From: Cycas panzhihuaensis
Lineage: Eukaryota; Cycadophyta
Assembly (NCBI GenBank): GCA_023213395.1
Contig: CM041465.1
Span: 99,579,741 to 99,643,740 of the forward strand
DNA length: 64,000 nt
Direction: 5' to 3'
The translations under genes and the position numbers were made by a program. This document shows positions 45,304 through 58,151 of the stretch, piece after piece. The notes beneath the pieces are model-generated. The model made no database searches. It saw nothing but the letters and a program-made list of their open reading frames with translations, and was not told the DNA's origin. Position 1 is the first letter of the stretch; each line of letters starts with the position of its first letter.

Positions 45304-47706
45304 ACAGGATCAAGGTGAGATGTGGATGAAGAGGCACCGGTGGCCTCTTTCACGGCTTAAGACTGGGTTAAGGCGTACAACGAAATGGTCTCAAGCAATT
45401 GGACAACCTTCTTTCCCTTATTACAGGATCACGAAGGTGAAGGAGCATGGTAGTCAGGGGAACGCGAGGAGGATGCTAAATCTCACATACCCTTCCCTTT
45501 ACCATGCGAAGGGCGAGAATTAGAGGATCTACCCTGGTTTTGGTTGTTTCTTTGTTAAGCATTGCAATCACACTCCCTATGTTTAGGGAATAGATCCTTA
45601 TAGATGGGTTGATCGAGATTGGGCCTCAAGGCCTGCTTGGGAGATGAATCACATTATGGGGCATGACGAGGATGTTGCACCTGATAATGCGAGTCATCAT
45701 GGAAGCACTCCCTGTGGATGGAACGCCACTTCTTCTTGAGCGAAGGATCTACTTTCCTTGCTTGAGAAGGCTAGGTATTACCCCCCGCAGGAGGAGCGGC
45801 TTGAGAAGCCTATTGAATTTGTTTATTAGAAGTTGGAGATGAAGGGGCTTAAAGTTTAAGCTCCTTCATCGTACATTCAAATGAATGTATGGTAGAAGTA
45901 AGGGGGTCTAAGGTCTTCTCAGTTGAGTAAGAAGTAGACCTAGTGGGTTATGAAGGTTTAGTTTCCTTGGTTGAGGGAGGTACCTCATGATGTTGTGAAG
46001 GCTTGAGAGGCCTCTTGAGTTTGGCTTGGATCTCAATAGCCTCCAACGCTAAGCACTTTGTAATCACGGAGTTGCATGTAGTCGCCCCCATTTTAAGGAC
46101 TTCCACATATACTTTGGGGCAAAGTGCATTAACGAAAAGGTCTCTCTTCAACTCCTCGGGCAACGTGGCCTTAGTGGAGTGAAGAAGGTCATGGAATCGT
46201 CGCACAAAGTCATGATTCATTTCATCGTGACCTTGTTTGAGTGAAACGAGAGATTTTATTCCACTTTCAAAAGGATAAGCTACATTGAAGTAGTTGATGA
46301 GTTCATCCACCAATTGATGGAATGAAAAGATAGAGTGGGCAGGGAGGTGATAAAACTACTTAAGGGCATCACCCTACAAAGATTGTGGAAATAGCTTCAT
46401 TAATATGTGGCCGTAAGCCCAATAATCTATACATGCCATAGAAAAACTACGCACGTGTTCTATTGGGTCTTACGAGGAAGTTTCATCAAATTTAGGAACT
46501 TTGGGAGGATGAGGCGGCAGATTAGTTCTTAATGCCTCAATAGATAGTGGTGCCGATCTATAGTCCATGAAGGGATGTGCCCTTGCCTGGACTGTAGGAT
46601 CAACGAATGATATAGTAGGTAGTGAACAAGGAATGGATGGGGGTGGCAAACCCATCCCTCATTAAGGAAATGCCCCTTGTTGGAAGGGGGCTTGAGGATA
46701 AGTGCCTTGAAAGGGAGTTGGGTTCCCTTACGAAGGTGTAGCGAAAGGGGCTACGCTAAATGACGAAAAAGGAGGGTGTGGAACTGGGTTTTGCCCATAT
46801 GGACCACCCGTAGGTGGTGCAAACCCATATGGGTGTAGTGGGTCCACCCCATAAGCTAGGAGGTGGTTCCCTTTACCCTGCCCCTAAGGTTGAGAAGCAT
46901 AACCTGGGGGTATGTAAAAAGAAGGACCAATAGTTATTGGTTTTCCAAATATATAGGAGCAAGTCCCACATGGCTAGTGGCTAAAGAGTTAGTAGGACCC
47001 ATAGGCCTACTAGGGAACGCATGCACCACGTTAGGGGATGGCACATTAGCCTGACTAGGAAAGGGTATGCTAACCCCCAACTGAGGGAAAGACATACCAT
47101 GGGAGGGTCCTAAAGAACTAGGACCCTAGCGAGGGATGGAAGGTGCAACATTCACCCCCACGGTTGGTGTAGGAAAGGAGTGAGATAGATGCACAGGAAT
47201 AAAAGGGTTATTGGTAGTAGGAGGGGCAGGTGCGGGTGAAGGAGGTGGTAAAGTAGTAGATAAAGAGGATGCTCCACCACACAGAACATCTTCAAACCAC
47301 CTAGGACATGATTGAAGGCGAGCCGCTTGAAAGCACTTGCTAATGGCTTCAACCATGTCGGTGGGAGGGGTATCCATATGACCATAAGAGGTGGATAGGA
47401 CCTCGAATGACGTGGGCCCTGAGGGTGCTCCTCATAAGAATCACCAATCAAAGGGTAAATCTCAAGAGAAGATGGGTCTTCTACCACATGGGTAGAAGGA
47501 TGGATGTCGATGGGGTGATGTTGGTCACTTGGGTAATAGATAGGATCGTCACCCTCTTGGGTGGATCCCAGAATAGACGCGAGGAACTCATGAGTTCCCG
47601 AGGCGAAGGTATGATACACCCAGTGAGAAGGATAGCCCTCCATTGTTGAATCAGATTCTGACGATGGAAGTAGGTAATATGAAGGGTCTTCTAACAAAGA
47701 TGGCAA
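45304..47706 (-). pseudogene. gag: Element E gag
   Basis: The minus strand starts with MPSLLEDPSYYLLPSSESDS and reads TMEGYPSHWVYH and STQEGDDPIYYPSDQHH, close to A. After a shift near 47370 comes the Pro-rich part, then PPHPPKVPKFDETSS followed by TAA at 46470-46472, the same stop as in A 3795. The core is VDELINYFNVAYPFESG and RRFHDLLHSTKATLPEELKRD (46313-46150), and the Cys/His region is near 45700. The CCCATATGG inverted repeat lies at 46793-46833. Confidence 0.8.
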
Positions 47707-47876
47707 ACCTCATAAACGACATGAGAAACATCACATATAACGCCTTTGCCAAAGTTGTTAGAAGAAAAGGGAGTATGAAGCACACGTTAGGGGTTACCCA
47801 GTGGAAGGGAAAATAAGGAAGATTACTGGAAAGCATTAGCACCTAAGAAGAGAAGCGAGACTAGCTCCCTTACTAG

Positions 47877-47899
47877 TGTATCACCAGTATGGTTGCTAG
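47877..47899 (-). other. Element E primer binding site, decayed
   Basis: The minus strand after the LTR end reads CTAGCAACCATACTGGTGATAC where A has TTGGCGACCATACTGGGGACTAC. The LTR edge at 47900 is fixed by the 3' LTR. Confidence 0.65.
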
Positions 47900-48483
47900 T
47901 GGAATCGCGTCTATAGGATGGTCTTCTATGCTTAGAAGGGTATAATAAACTAAGGTGCAGTCAGGTTATGAATAGGACCTTAACATCAAGAAAGAACACC
48001 ACGCAAGGCATCAGTATGCCGGAGTACGGATTCGGGACCCATGAATGGTGCCTAATTGCCTTAGGGCAATCTTCAGAAAAGGATGCAAGATGAATCCTTG
48101 GGTCATCCCAAGAGAGGAGGCCCTCCTACCCCTTAGATGGCAGGGAAGAGGAAGAGGGGCTCTAGGAAGTTATGCATTCTCATAGAAAGGAGAAGGCAAT
48201 GTGCAAGCAAATATGTATGAGATACAATGTCCTATGTGTGGGCTAGATGGGGTGTAAGGAATATGCGGCTCACACCTAAGACCTATCTACACACGATATA
48301 AACAACTATAAAAAGAATTCGTAAATGCAAGAATGAGTTCTTTCCCTTTTTGCTTCCTATGTGTCTTTAGCATACGATGTGTGTATAAAAGAAATACAGT
48401 GGAAAAAAGGATAGAAATGAGATAAGGAATACCTGGAAAGGAAGCGTGGTTGGGACGTTGCACCCTCCCGCTCTTTACGCACT

Positions 48484-50672
48484 TGTTTCCGGCGAATGGA
48501 TCTAATCACCGACTCGTAAGTGCGGTATGTCTCGGCATTATCATCACTTTTATGTCTTGATTACATATTTGCATGCGTATGACTTTGTGGGCGGCCTTGT
48601 AGTCGTCCACACCTATGTTTAGCCTATGACTATAACTCTTAGCGAGTGTGGCACCCGCCTCCTCTCTCCGGACCCACCGGTTTCGCCACCTCCACCCGTG
48701 TGATGTCTCATCGCCGCTTGGTTAGCTTGCCACCTCATTTGGGGGCCTATTTGGGCCCGTTTCTTGGCTTGTTTGCTCCGGGTGGGTGTTTTAGTTGTCC
48801 TTTAGCCGTTTGCCCCAGCTGGACCGGTTGGGCCCCATTTGTGTCTCTGGTGCATACCGCTAAAATTCCAATCCGCAGACTTTGTTTTTTAAAAATCCGC
48901 CGTGGCAATTTCGCATTTATTGCGAAACTGCCACGTGGTTCGCGCCTTTTTTCCCTTCCATCTATTCTACTTTAGGGTTTTGCTTTAGTACTTAAGCATC
49001 TTTTGGGACTTTTTTTGGATCTTTTTACTCACTCTTGGAAGTTACTCTCAAGAAAACTCTCTCTTGCTACTACTTTGCTTTCTCTGCTTTAGCTGTAGGA
49101 CTGCACACACTCTCTTCTCCGCTTGGCTCTCAGTTGAGACATTCCTCAACCCCTCGAGAGGGCTCCTTTGAAGCGGTTTCAGTAGTCTCTATCCACCATG
49201 AGCCCCGTGTTCTCCATCATACTGTGAGTGGCCTCAAACCCGCTCTGCTTTTCCGGCCCTCCTTCATTCGAGGCAAGCCCTTGCCTCTTCCTCCCAGTAC
49301 TCTTTACTTTTTGTTAAGTTCTTTGCAATATTCTTGCTCCACTCATTTGTTCATGTTTGTTGCTTGAAGTTTGATCCTCTTTCCTTTGTGAGGATCCCAC
49401 TTTCTCTTGTCTCTAAAGCGTGAGGGGTTGCATAGGCTTTGGGAGAGGAGTGGATTCACCTTCCACGCCTCCAAGTGGCTCCAAGCCCTCCAAAGCTTCC
49501 TCTCGCCTCATGTTGCTCTTGGCCATCTAAACAAGGGTTTAGAGACTCAGGCTGCTAAACCACACGAGTTGATTTGGGACCCTGTTTGGGAATCATTCGT
49601 AGTTCTCAACTACCATTCGTGGCTTTGCCTTTGCTCCCTTGCTCCCGTAGCATCCGGTTCCCGTGGGTGTCTTTGGGTCTTTCTTGCCCCTTCTTGCGTT
49701 TCCCTTGAGTCTTGACTTTCTCCTCGCTGCCCGTGGCTCTTGGGAGAGGTTTGGGCACCATTTGCGGTAGGCCACTCGAGGCTTACCTTGTTGTCCCACT
49801 TTATTTAGAGTATTTTTCCCTTGATTTCCTCCTCGTTGGACTAACATTGATGCATGCCTATTTGGATTCGACTTATGTTGATATATATATATTGTTAGAC
49901 CTTGTGCGTTGCATGTTAGTACCCTCCTTCGGAGGAGGAAGATCTTTGTCGCCAGTATTTGAGACGCAGAACGTTTGATTTCTCTATCGGTGGCGCCTCT
50001 TGCATGTGTTACAACTTACGTTATCTCATTTCCTAGTTAGCGTTTCCTTCTTTCTTTCGATTGCACTTATTTTCGGGAAGGTAAGGAAGCCCTCGCCACC
50101 CGCCACTACGCCTCACATCCCAGACGTGGAGCGGTTGGGTACTCCTCGGCTACATCACCTCGCACGCCCTTGGCCCAGTACACATTTCCTCCTCTTTACT
50201 CTTGTTCTTTTCCTTTTTCTTCCTTAGTAATTAAGACATTGAAGATTAAAAGGAAAATTACCTTGTGTTTATTTGTTACGTATTTACTTCATTTGCATGC
50301 ACCCCAAGGAAAGGTTGTAGGAGCCTTCTTGATCCCTACTTTTCCTTCCTTCCCCTAACCGACGAGCACCTCGCCTCCCGCTTCGTGTCCCCTGCTAGGT
50401 TGTGTAGGGTTGCTTTTGGCCTATCCCTCCTAGGTCCCTTCTCTCTCCTTCCGCCACCCAAGGGTGGGAGGGTCCGCCAACTCGGGTCATCTTCGCCTCT
50501 TTATGCAAGGTGGTGAAGGGTCACCGAGTAGTAGCCATACTCCATTGCAGATCCCGAACTCAAGGCCTCCCAGACGGGCGCCTGTGGTAGTTGCTTGCCT
50601 TGTAGGTGCCACTTCCCACCCTTTCGTCACCATCTCTCCCGCGCCTATCGGCGGTTATCCCAGACTCGTCCA
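48484..50672 (+). repeat. Solo LTR F, Tat family (about 2.19 kb), in E's 5' LTR
   Basis: It begins TGTTTCCGGCGAATGG like A's LTR and ends CTCGTCCA. It matches A, D and E LTRs along its length, including the GGGAAGGTAAGG signal near 50070. E's LTR continues on both sides (TTTACGCACT before, CACTCAAACTCG after). The duplication is unclear: CACT appears on both sides but overlaps the LTR end, so the right edge could be off by a few bases. It has more CpG than its relatives, consistent with a younger insertion. Confidence 0.82.
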
Positions 50673-51703
50673 CTCAAACTCGTTGCACAGCTGTGGGGCT
50701 AGTCAACGATGGTTGTCATGAATGGATGAGGGGCTACCTTACCTTCCTCAATCATGTGAAAGCAAAGCAACAAAAAAGAGCAAAGAAGGAAAATGAAAGT
50801 ACTACTAGCTAGAGACTAACCTGTCAAGAAGTCTGCCTCCTTTGTACTTCTGTTGCCACGAACCTACCAAGCACAAAATAAGGTTTCTCCCTCCTAGAAG
50901 AGGGGGCTGCTAAATATGCCTAATATGTATATGAATATAAGAAGTAGTTAATAAATTAAGTTAAAGAAATATTACACTCTACCCCAAAACCTCCAAGAAA
51001 GACTCAAACTAAAGCAACACCAAATAGTGACTAATATTAGGAAGTTAGCCTCCGAATGACCAACTTACCCACAAGTACCTCTACGTAGCCTCAATGGGGG
51101 GGAAACCAGGGTGTAATGGCTGTATGGGATAGTAGACAAAAGAGGTGATAAATCAACAAAATAGTGCCTAAACAAACCCAAGAGATGAAGTGCTATGGGC
51201 AGCAAATCGTCTAGTTGGGATAAGTCAAGGATCACAAACCGACCGAGATGGGTTTGGGGGCTTATGTGATGCCCAAAACCTAAGAGTGCAGGACTGAAAC
51301 CAGCATGGCAAGGGCTGCCAATGCTATTTTCAGAACTGGAAATAAGCTCTCAATATCCCTGGCCCAGCTCTAGAGAGAGGCATGAAGTGAAAGAGGAAGG
51401 AAAGGAAGGGTAAAACCCTTAGGGAGAAGTCCAACAAGGGGATTGATCCTGCCTTTCTCCCTTCACTCATCCTTATGCAGCCCTCTTGCACAACCACCCT
51501 GGAGTGAGCTTGTGGGAAAGGAGAGGAGAAGTACTACAAAATGAGGAGCAATAGGCAAACTCCTATGACATGCAAAGATAGGAGTAAGGAATGACTTAAC
51601 ACTGCTCATAAAAGAGAGGAAGAAAGCCAATAAACTTAAAGGACCATTGAAGGGGTATCTTGCAGCAGAAGGAAGGAGCTTGATTCTGCCAGAAATCAGG
51701 AGG

Positions 51704-51708
51704 AAAAG
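51704..51708. other. Left target-site duplication of G (AAAAG)
   Basis: AAAAG before 51709 and again at 58152-58156 after G. Confidence 0.92.
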
Positions 51709-52047
51709 TGTAACATAAGCCTACCTTTCCTTAACAAGAGGGAACCACCAATAAGTAAGGATTAAGGGGTTTAGTAAGTTATGTGTATGGACCGTTAAGT
51801 CATCCAATAAGATGTAAGGCCGCTAGGGCCACCAATAGAATCATTAAGGATGAAGACCCTTGCTTGTATATTTAAAGGGTTAAACCACTCGTAATGTATT
51901 GAGTATGATATCTTGAAAGGAGAAAGTACTTTGGTACTAATTTTGGTGATTCATTTTATGTGATCTACTTATGCATTCATGTTATTTGGCTTCATTTTTG
52001 CTAATAATCACTTCTACAAGCCCAGATTTCTGAGAAGGAATGGTCCA
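51709..52047 (+). repeat. Element G 5' LTR (339 bp)
   Basis: It begins TGTAACATAAGCC and ends GAATGGTCCA. A TATA-box-like TATATTTAAA is at 51867-51876. It aligns to 57814-58151 with few differences. Confidence 0.95.
51867..51876 (+). promoter_or_regulatory. TATA-like box in G LTR
   Basis: TATATTTAAA stands in both LTRs (also 57972-57981), placed mid-LTR as expected for the element's promoter. Confidence 0.55.
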
Positions 52048-52049
52048 AG

Positions 52050-52061
52050 TGGTATTAGAGC
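52050..52061 (+). other. Element G primer binding site
   Basis: TGGTATTAGAGC follows the LTR end by two bases. It is the Met-tRNA site with one C-to-T change. Confidence 0.85.
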
Positions 52062-53275
52062 TGTGTTCGCGATCGTGGGAAGCTACCGAGAATAGCAATT
52101 TTTTTTTTCCTGTATGATTGAGTACTCTCTCTCCCTAAGCAGAGATTGAGGAAAGACCTTCACTTAGTACTCTCTCTAAGAAGATTGAGGAACGGTAGTA
52201 GGACAGATTAGAGGTTACGAAGCAAAGGGGAATTTTGACCTTCAGGTACCGCAAGCAATTTATTTCTTCTACATTCAATTCAATTTTTAAGCTTTCTTTT
52301 TCTGCATTAGGTTATATTCCAAGGGTAGATAACACTGTTGGGAGGCTACCCTTTGTGTCCCCTCCCACCTCTCCTTTCTAGGTAGATAACACTGTTGGGC
52401 GGCTACCTAAGTAGTTAAGTAGAGACCCTGTACCAGGGGTCTTTAAAGATCATAGGGATCTGTCATTCTGGCTAAGCACATCGTGGCTTTACTGGTCCTT
52501 GTAGGAAGGATTGGAGATAACACTCCTGAACCAAGACCTAGACAGAACCTGGCTATGGAAGTGTGCCTCCACGTACCTCCATGTATATAGGAGGACCCCT
52601 TTAGGATTCCAAAACCCTCCCTAGTGCAGGTAACCTATCGGTTCTTTGAAGTCTTATGTCAAGGTTAGCGATTAGCGCCACGGTTACACCGCCCCAAACA
52701 CGCATCAGAAGTTTATTGGCAGGCCTATAAGACCAAGCACACCTCATTCTGTAGTGGGTAGGACACATTTGATCATTCACTGCTTCCCTTGCTCTAGTCT
52801 TAATCACAAGCCACTAATTGCCTAAATTCAAAACTTGTCAGAACAGTCAAGCCTCTGAAAAAAAAAAAAAAAAAAAGGAAAGAAAGAAAAAGAGAGAGCA
52901 AAGAAGGAAAAAAAAAAAAAACTCCACTTAGCTCTTGCTCAAAGTGCAAAAAAAATACCCTTATAACTCATATACCCCAATTTTCACTCTTTTTGTACCC
53001 AGGCCACTAGTGGGCCCCACCACTCCAAATTCACCTTAAAACTTATACATCCTATTTCAATAAGTTTTTTGTGCTCTTTCTAGTAGACTAAATATCTTGC
53101 TTATGTAATTTTGGGGTCAACAGGCTATAGACACCCCACATTCCCTTATTTGCCCCCTCTTTCCCATATAGCAACTCCCTATTCTTATATCCCGTTCTTT
53201 CTCAAATCTGTCCCACTTCGTTCTTTCCCTTATTTCTACTTATTCCAGCTTCTTTAATCCCTTTTTTCAACTCCA
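52062..53275 (+). other. Element G leader with A-rich tract
   Basis: This 1.2-kb untranslated leader has no gene. It includes a near-duplicate segment (GGTAGATAACACTGTTGGG at about 52324 and 52381) and a low-complexity A/G tract at 52857-52921. Confidence 0.6.
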
Positions 53276-56200
53276 ATGGCAAAAAGTCAAACAGAAAAAA
53301 TTTTTGAGTTGACCAATGATTTGTCTAACTTCAAAATAAAGGTCAGCGATAAACTCAGTAGCATGCCTACCAAATCTGACCTGGATGACACCAAGAAAGA
53401 GATTATCAAACTGCTTCAACAGTGGGTGTCACCCCAACCCCAAAGCACATGAACGTCTACCTCAATGGGCAACCAACCTCCCCCTTCTCCAGGAAGCAAT
53501 GCACATACAGGAGGTTCTCCACTAAGATAACTATTTTTCCACCATAAGATCAACATTCCTATCTTTGATCTAGATGTGAATAGAGAGTGCACTTGAAGCT
53601 AGATTAATAAGTTAGAATCCTACTTCACTCTCCACTTGATGTTAGAAGAGGACCAACTCTTATATGCTTCCATTCATTTAGATGGTCAAGCTCACCATTG
53701 GTTTAACTGGTGGAAGCGAGAATATCCCTCTCACCAAACTTGGTCCCACTTCATTAGTTGTTTCTTTGAGAAATATGAAGATACATGGAGTCAATATTTT
53801 TTCACACAACTCACCCAACTTAAGCAGACATCAACTGTAGAAACTTACATGGATGAATTTCAAGCTTTATACAACCACATGCCACAAAGCCAAAACTTGG
53901 ACAAATAAACAGTGATTGATATTTATGTGGCAGGACTCCAAGACCGTATTTAGATGAGATTAAAGACAATGGCAATTTACTCCCTTAAGGAAGCTTTCAA
54001 GTGGGCCTGTGTAGTAGAAGCTAAGTTTGCAGCAGACAAACCCTCAGCCATTCGATGGGATAACTCTTGGTTCTCACACACTCGACAAGTAGACCTCCAG
54101 TGACCTCGACCTCAATTTGATGGTGCCTCTCATCCTCAAGCTAACTTCACATGTCCTCAACCACAACAGGATGATTCTCAACCATCTATTGATCGACAGA
54201 ATAAGGATACATCTACCAAAAGAGTCCAGATTTCTCAAGCTAAAGCACAATGTCGACTTGAGGACAGCCTTTGTATGCAGTGTGCAGAAAAGTGGACTTC
54301 TGGGTATGGTCATTTTTGTAAAGCGTGGCGTATGGTTTTCTCAATTGACCCATCCCTCTCCCTTGACGATCCCTCTGATTCTGACTCCAACCAAGAGGTT
54401 GATGATGAAACCCATGATGATCCTGCACCAGACCCCCAACCTGAAGTATCTATATCTGCTGTCACCACCTCCTCCTGCCCCAAACCCCTAAGAGTTAGAG
54501 GCATTCTCTGCAAGACTCTAATATCTATCTTGATCGAAGGTGGCACGTCACTTAACTTCATTGATATTTCAATTGCTAGATAACTTAACCTATATATTAT
54601 CCCAAAAACTAGCTTCACATGTTCTCTACCAGGGTACCAGAAACTCCATTGTGCAGGTGTTATTAAAAACCTCCAAGTCCAAATTGGCTCATACCTTTTG
54701 GTGTCAGACTTCCATGCCTTGTCAATAGGAGGATCTAATACCATCTTAGGGATTCAATGGTTGCAAACACTAGGGACCTATAGCATGAATAACTTGCCTA
54801 CAAATCCATTCATTGCCCTCAAACACCACATGGGGCAAAACCATAAAATTTATAGAATGCAATCCCCCCCTAACCAAGTGGTCTATCTTGGACATATGAA
54901 ACGCCATCTTCAATCTCACCTAGGGTATACAGTCCACCTCAATAATATTCAAATCAAACCACAAATTCATCCCTACATCCAGGATGTCATTACCTAATAT
55001 GAACAAGTATTCACCCCTCTACCTGCCACCACCCCTCCTGACTGCGGTTTCTTTCATACAATTGACCTCTAATCTAACCATGACCCCATCAACCTTCGAC
55101 CTTACCATAACTCATACTTCCAAAAGAATGAAATCGAGAAACTCACAAATGAGCTCCTCGACATGGGCATAATCCAACCTAGTAAAAGCCCTTATGCAAC
55201 CCCAATTGTCTTAGTTCGGAAGAAGGATGGCTCCTTTCACCTCTGTGTTGACTATAGGGGATTAAATAAGATTATAATTAAAAATAAGTTTTCCACTCCT
55301 TGCATAGATGACATGCTAGATGAAATCTATGGCGTAACCATCTTTTCTAAGTTAGACCTCTAATCTGGTTACTACCAAATCCCAATTACCCTACAAGATT
55401 GTCATAAGACAGTATTTCGCACACATCATGGCCATTTTGAGTTTCAAGCAATGCCCTTTGGCCTTTGCAATGCCCCAACAACCTTCCAAGCTCTCATGAA
55501 TAAAATCTTTGGGCCCTACCTTCGAAAGTTTATCATAGTTTTCTTTGATGATATTCTTATTTATAGTGCCTACTTAGATCTCCATATCCAACACTTAGAA
55601 ATTGTTCTTCAAATATTATTGAACCACCAACTCTATGCAAAACTATCTAAGTGTGAGTTCAGACAATCATAACTCAAATATTTGGGTCATATCATATCAT
55701 CAAAAGGGGTATGTGTAGTCCTCGACAAAATATCGGTCATTACAACGTGGCCGACACCTACCACTCTTACCCAACTACGAGCATTTCTTGGGCTCACAGG
55801 GTTTTATGGACGCTTTGTACATAACTATGCTGGTCTTGCCACCCCATTAACTAACCTCCTTCGTAAAGAGGATTTTCAATGGTCTCTCGAAGCAGAGGCT
55901 GCCTTTTCCCACCTCAAGATTTTAATGACCTCCACTCCGGTCCTCATCACTCATGATTTTAACCAACCCTTCCAACTTGAATGCGATGCTTCAGGGTTTG
56001 GTTTAGGTGCAGTCCTAATGCAAGACTCTCATCCCATTGCATTTGAAAGCCAAAAATTAAAATATCATGAGCTTCATCTCTCTATATATCAGAAAGAAAT
56101 GAAGGCTATTCTCCATGCTATTGATAAATGGTGGCAACATCTCTTAGGTTCTAAGTTCACTATTCTTACAGATCATCGTAGCCTCCATAATTTATTGACT

Positions 56201-57778
56201 CAGCCAGTCTTGTCTGAAGATCAAGCTAAGTGGGTTCATCGATTACAAGTCTTTGACTTCTCAATAACATATAAAAAAGGTAAAGACAATATAATGGCAG
56301 ATGCTCTTTTACGTCTCCATTCTAACGACAATGTTCCTAACCCAAGCCTCCATGCCATCAGCAACCCCCAACCCCTTTGGCTTGACGAACTATGTGTTGA
56401 AAATCAAGCCCAATTAGACTATCCTAATTAGAGGGAAAAAGTTCTCACCCATAAAGGTTGGACAACTTTCAATAATCACCTCCTCTACCACAATCATATC
56501 TTTGTCCATCCCTCCTCCTCATTCATCCCTAAAATCCTAACAGAATACCACCCGTCCCCCCTTGGCGACCACTCTGGCTTCGATAAGACTTATCGATGGA
56601 TTCATGCATATTTATTTTGGCCCCACATGAAGACCACCATATTCACCTTCGTATTAGAATGTGACACCTGTCAATGAAATAAAGTAGAGACCAAACCTCT
56701 CCCTGGCCTTCTCTGATGATTAAATATTCTGCAAGGTAAGTGGCAAGATATTGTCATGGACTTCATCATGGGCCTACCCCCATCTGCCAGGTTTGACTCC
56801 ATTTGGGTAATCATTGATCGATTAACCAAGTACTCACACTTTCTCTCAGTGCACACCTCATATTCATCCTCATGTCTCATTGACTTATATGTCCAATTCA
56901 TATTTTGCCTCCATGGTTTTCCATCATCTATCATTTGTGACCGAGATCCTAAGTTTACTAGCTCCTTTTGGCAAGAACTCTTTAAGGCTGTTGGAACCTC
57001 ATTTAACATGAGCTCTGCCTACCACCCATAAATAGATGGCCAATATGAGGTTCTAAACAAAACTTTAGAAACTTATCTACATTGCTTTACTTCAGAATAC
57101 CAAGTTAAGTGGACCTCATGGCTTGCCCTGGCCGAGTATTGGTATAACTCCTCCCATCATTCTTCCATTGGTATGTCCCCCTTTTTGGCTCTTTGTGGCT
57201 ACCACCCACCTTCTCACCATACCCTAGCCACAAATTTTAGAATAACTTCTATGCAATAGAAGCTTCAAGAAATGGATCAAATCTTGCATGCCCTTCGACA
57301 AAATCTAGCTAGTGCTCGAAATTGAATGAAGCAACTGGCAGATCGCCATCGATCCGATCGATCCTTTGATATTGGACATCTAGTATACCTCCGCCTCCAA
57401 CCTTATAAGCAATAATCACTCAAGTCCCATCAAGTGCATAAACTAAGCCCCTGCTACTATGGCCCTTATAAGATCCTACACAAAATTGGTGAAGTTGCTT
57501 ATGCCCTTGAACTCCCCCCAAACACTAATATTCATAATGTCTTCCACGTGTCTTGCCTAAAAAAATACCTTGGAGATAAAGTTACACTCCACACAACCCT
57601 TCCTATTCTCTCTGAAGAACAAACTCTTACAGTTCCTCCTGATAAAATCCTTACCAGTCGTGAGCGCCACCTTCGGAATTGTACTATTTCTGAACACTTA
57701 GTACAGTGGGTCGACTACGATGCTGATGAAGCTACTTGGGAGTTAGAAGAGTTCATCCAAAAACATCCTCATCTCTGA
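53276..57778 (+). pseudogene. pol: Element G gag-pol polyprotein with chromodomain
   Basis: One frame runs 4503 bp from ATG 53276 to TGA 57778 with about twenty in-frame stops and no frameshift seen. In order: gag (HHWFNWWKREYPSH, near 53695), zinc knuckle CMQCAEKWTSGYGHFC near 54277, protease ILIEGGTSLNFID near 54530 (Asp to Glu) with LGIQWLQTLG near 54748, RT with VRKKDGSFHLCVDYRGLNKI and FFDDILIY near 55545, RNase H with LECDASGFGLGAVL near 55978, integrase (GDHSGFDKTY; DFIMGLPPS; ICDRDPKF; the E-region VLNKTLETYL), and a chromodomain at about 57640-57770 (SEHLVQWVDYDADEATWE). Many stops fit CAA/CAG/CGA to TAA/TAG/TGA. Confidence 0.92.
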
Positions 57779-57800
57779 TGCTGTGAGGACTCAACGTCTC

Positions 57801-57813
57801 AGAGGGGGGGACC
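57801..57813 (+). other. Element G polypurine tract
   Basis: AGAGGGGGGGACC lies directly before the 3' LTR. Confidence 0.85.
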
Positions 57814-58151
57814 TGTAACATAACCCTACCTTTCCTTAGCAAGAGGGAACCACCAACAAGTAAGGGTTAAGGGGTTTAGTAAGTTATGTGTATGGACCAT
57901 TAAGTCATCCAATAAGATGTAAGGCCACTAGGGCCACCAATAGAATCATTAAGGATGAAGACCCTTACTTGTATATTTAAAGGGTTAAACCACTGTAATG
58001 TATTGAGTATGATATCTTGAAAGGAGAAAGTACTTCGGTACTCATTTTGGTGATTCATTTTCTATGACCTGCTTGCACATTCGTGTTATTTGGCTTTATT
58101 TTTGCTAATAATCACTTCTATGAGCCTAGATTTCTGAGAAGGAACGGTCCA
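57814..58151 (+). repeat. Element G 3' LTR (338 bp)
   Basis: It begins TGTAACATAACCC and ends AACGGTCCA, followed by AAAAG. Confidence 0.95.

Larger units (their letters stand above)
51709..58151 (+). mobile_element. Element G: chromovirus (Ty3/gypsy with chromodomain) in E's 5' LTR
   Basis: It is 6443 bp with LTRs of 339 and 338 bp, a Met-tRNA-type primer site, one polyprotein frame and a polypurine tract. The AAAAG duplication is perfect. The single-frame polyprotein, short LTRs and C-terminal chromodomain fit compact plant chromoviruses such as the Reina type; the clade call is an inference. Confidence 0.95.

Noticed and set aside
52857-52921. A-rich tract as a sign of a LINE or SINE tail
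   Set aside because: It lies within the leader of G, with no LINE coding sequence or target duplication around it. It is simple low-complexity sequence.
54310-54744. 144-codon minus-strand ORF in G
   Set aside because: It is opposite to the gag-protease frame, which has clear motifs. No domain is seen on the reverse.
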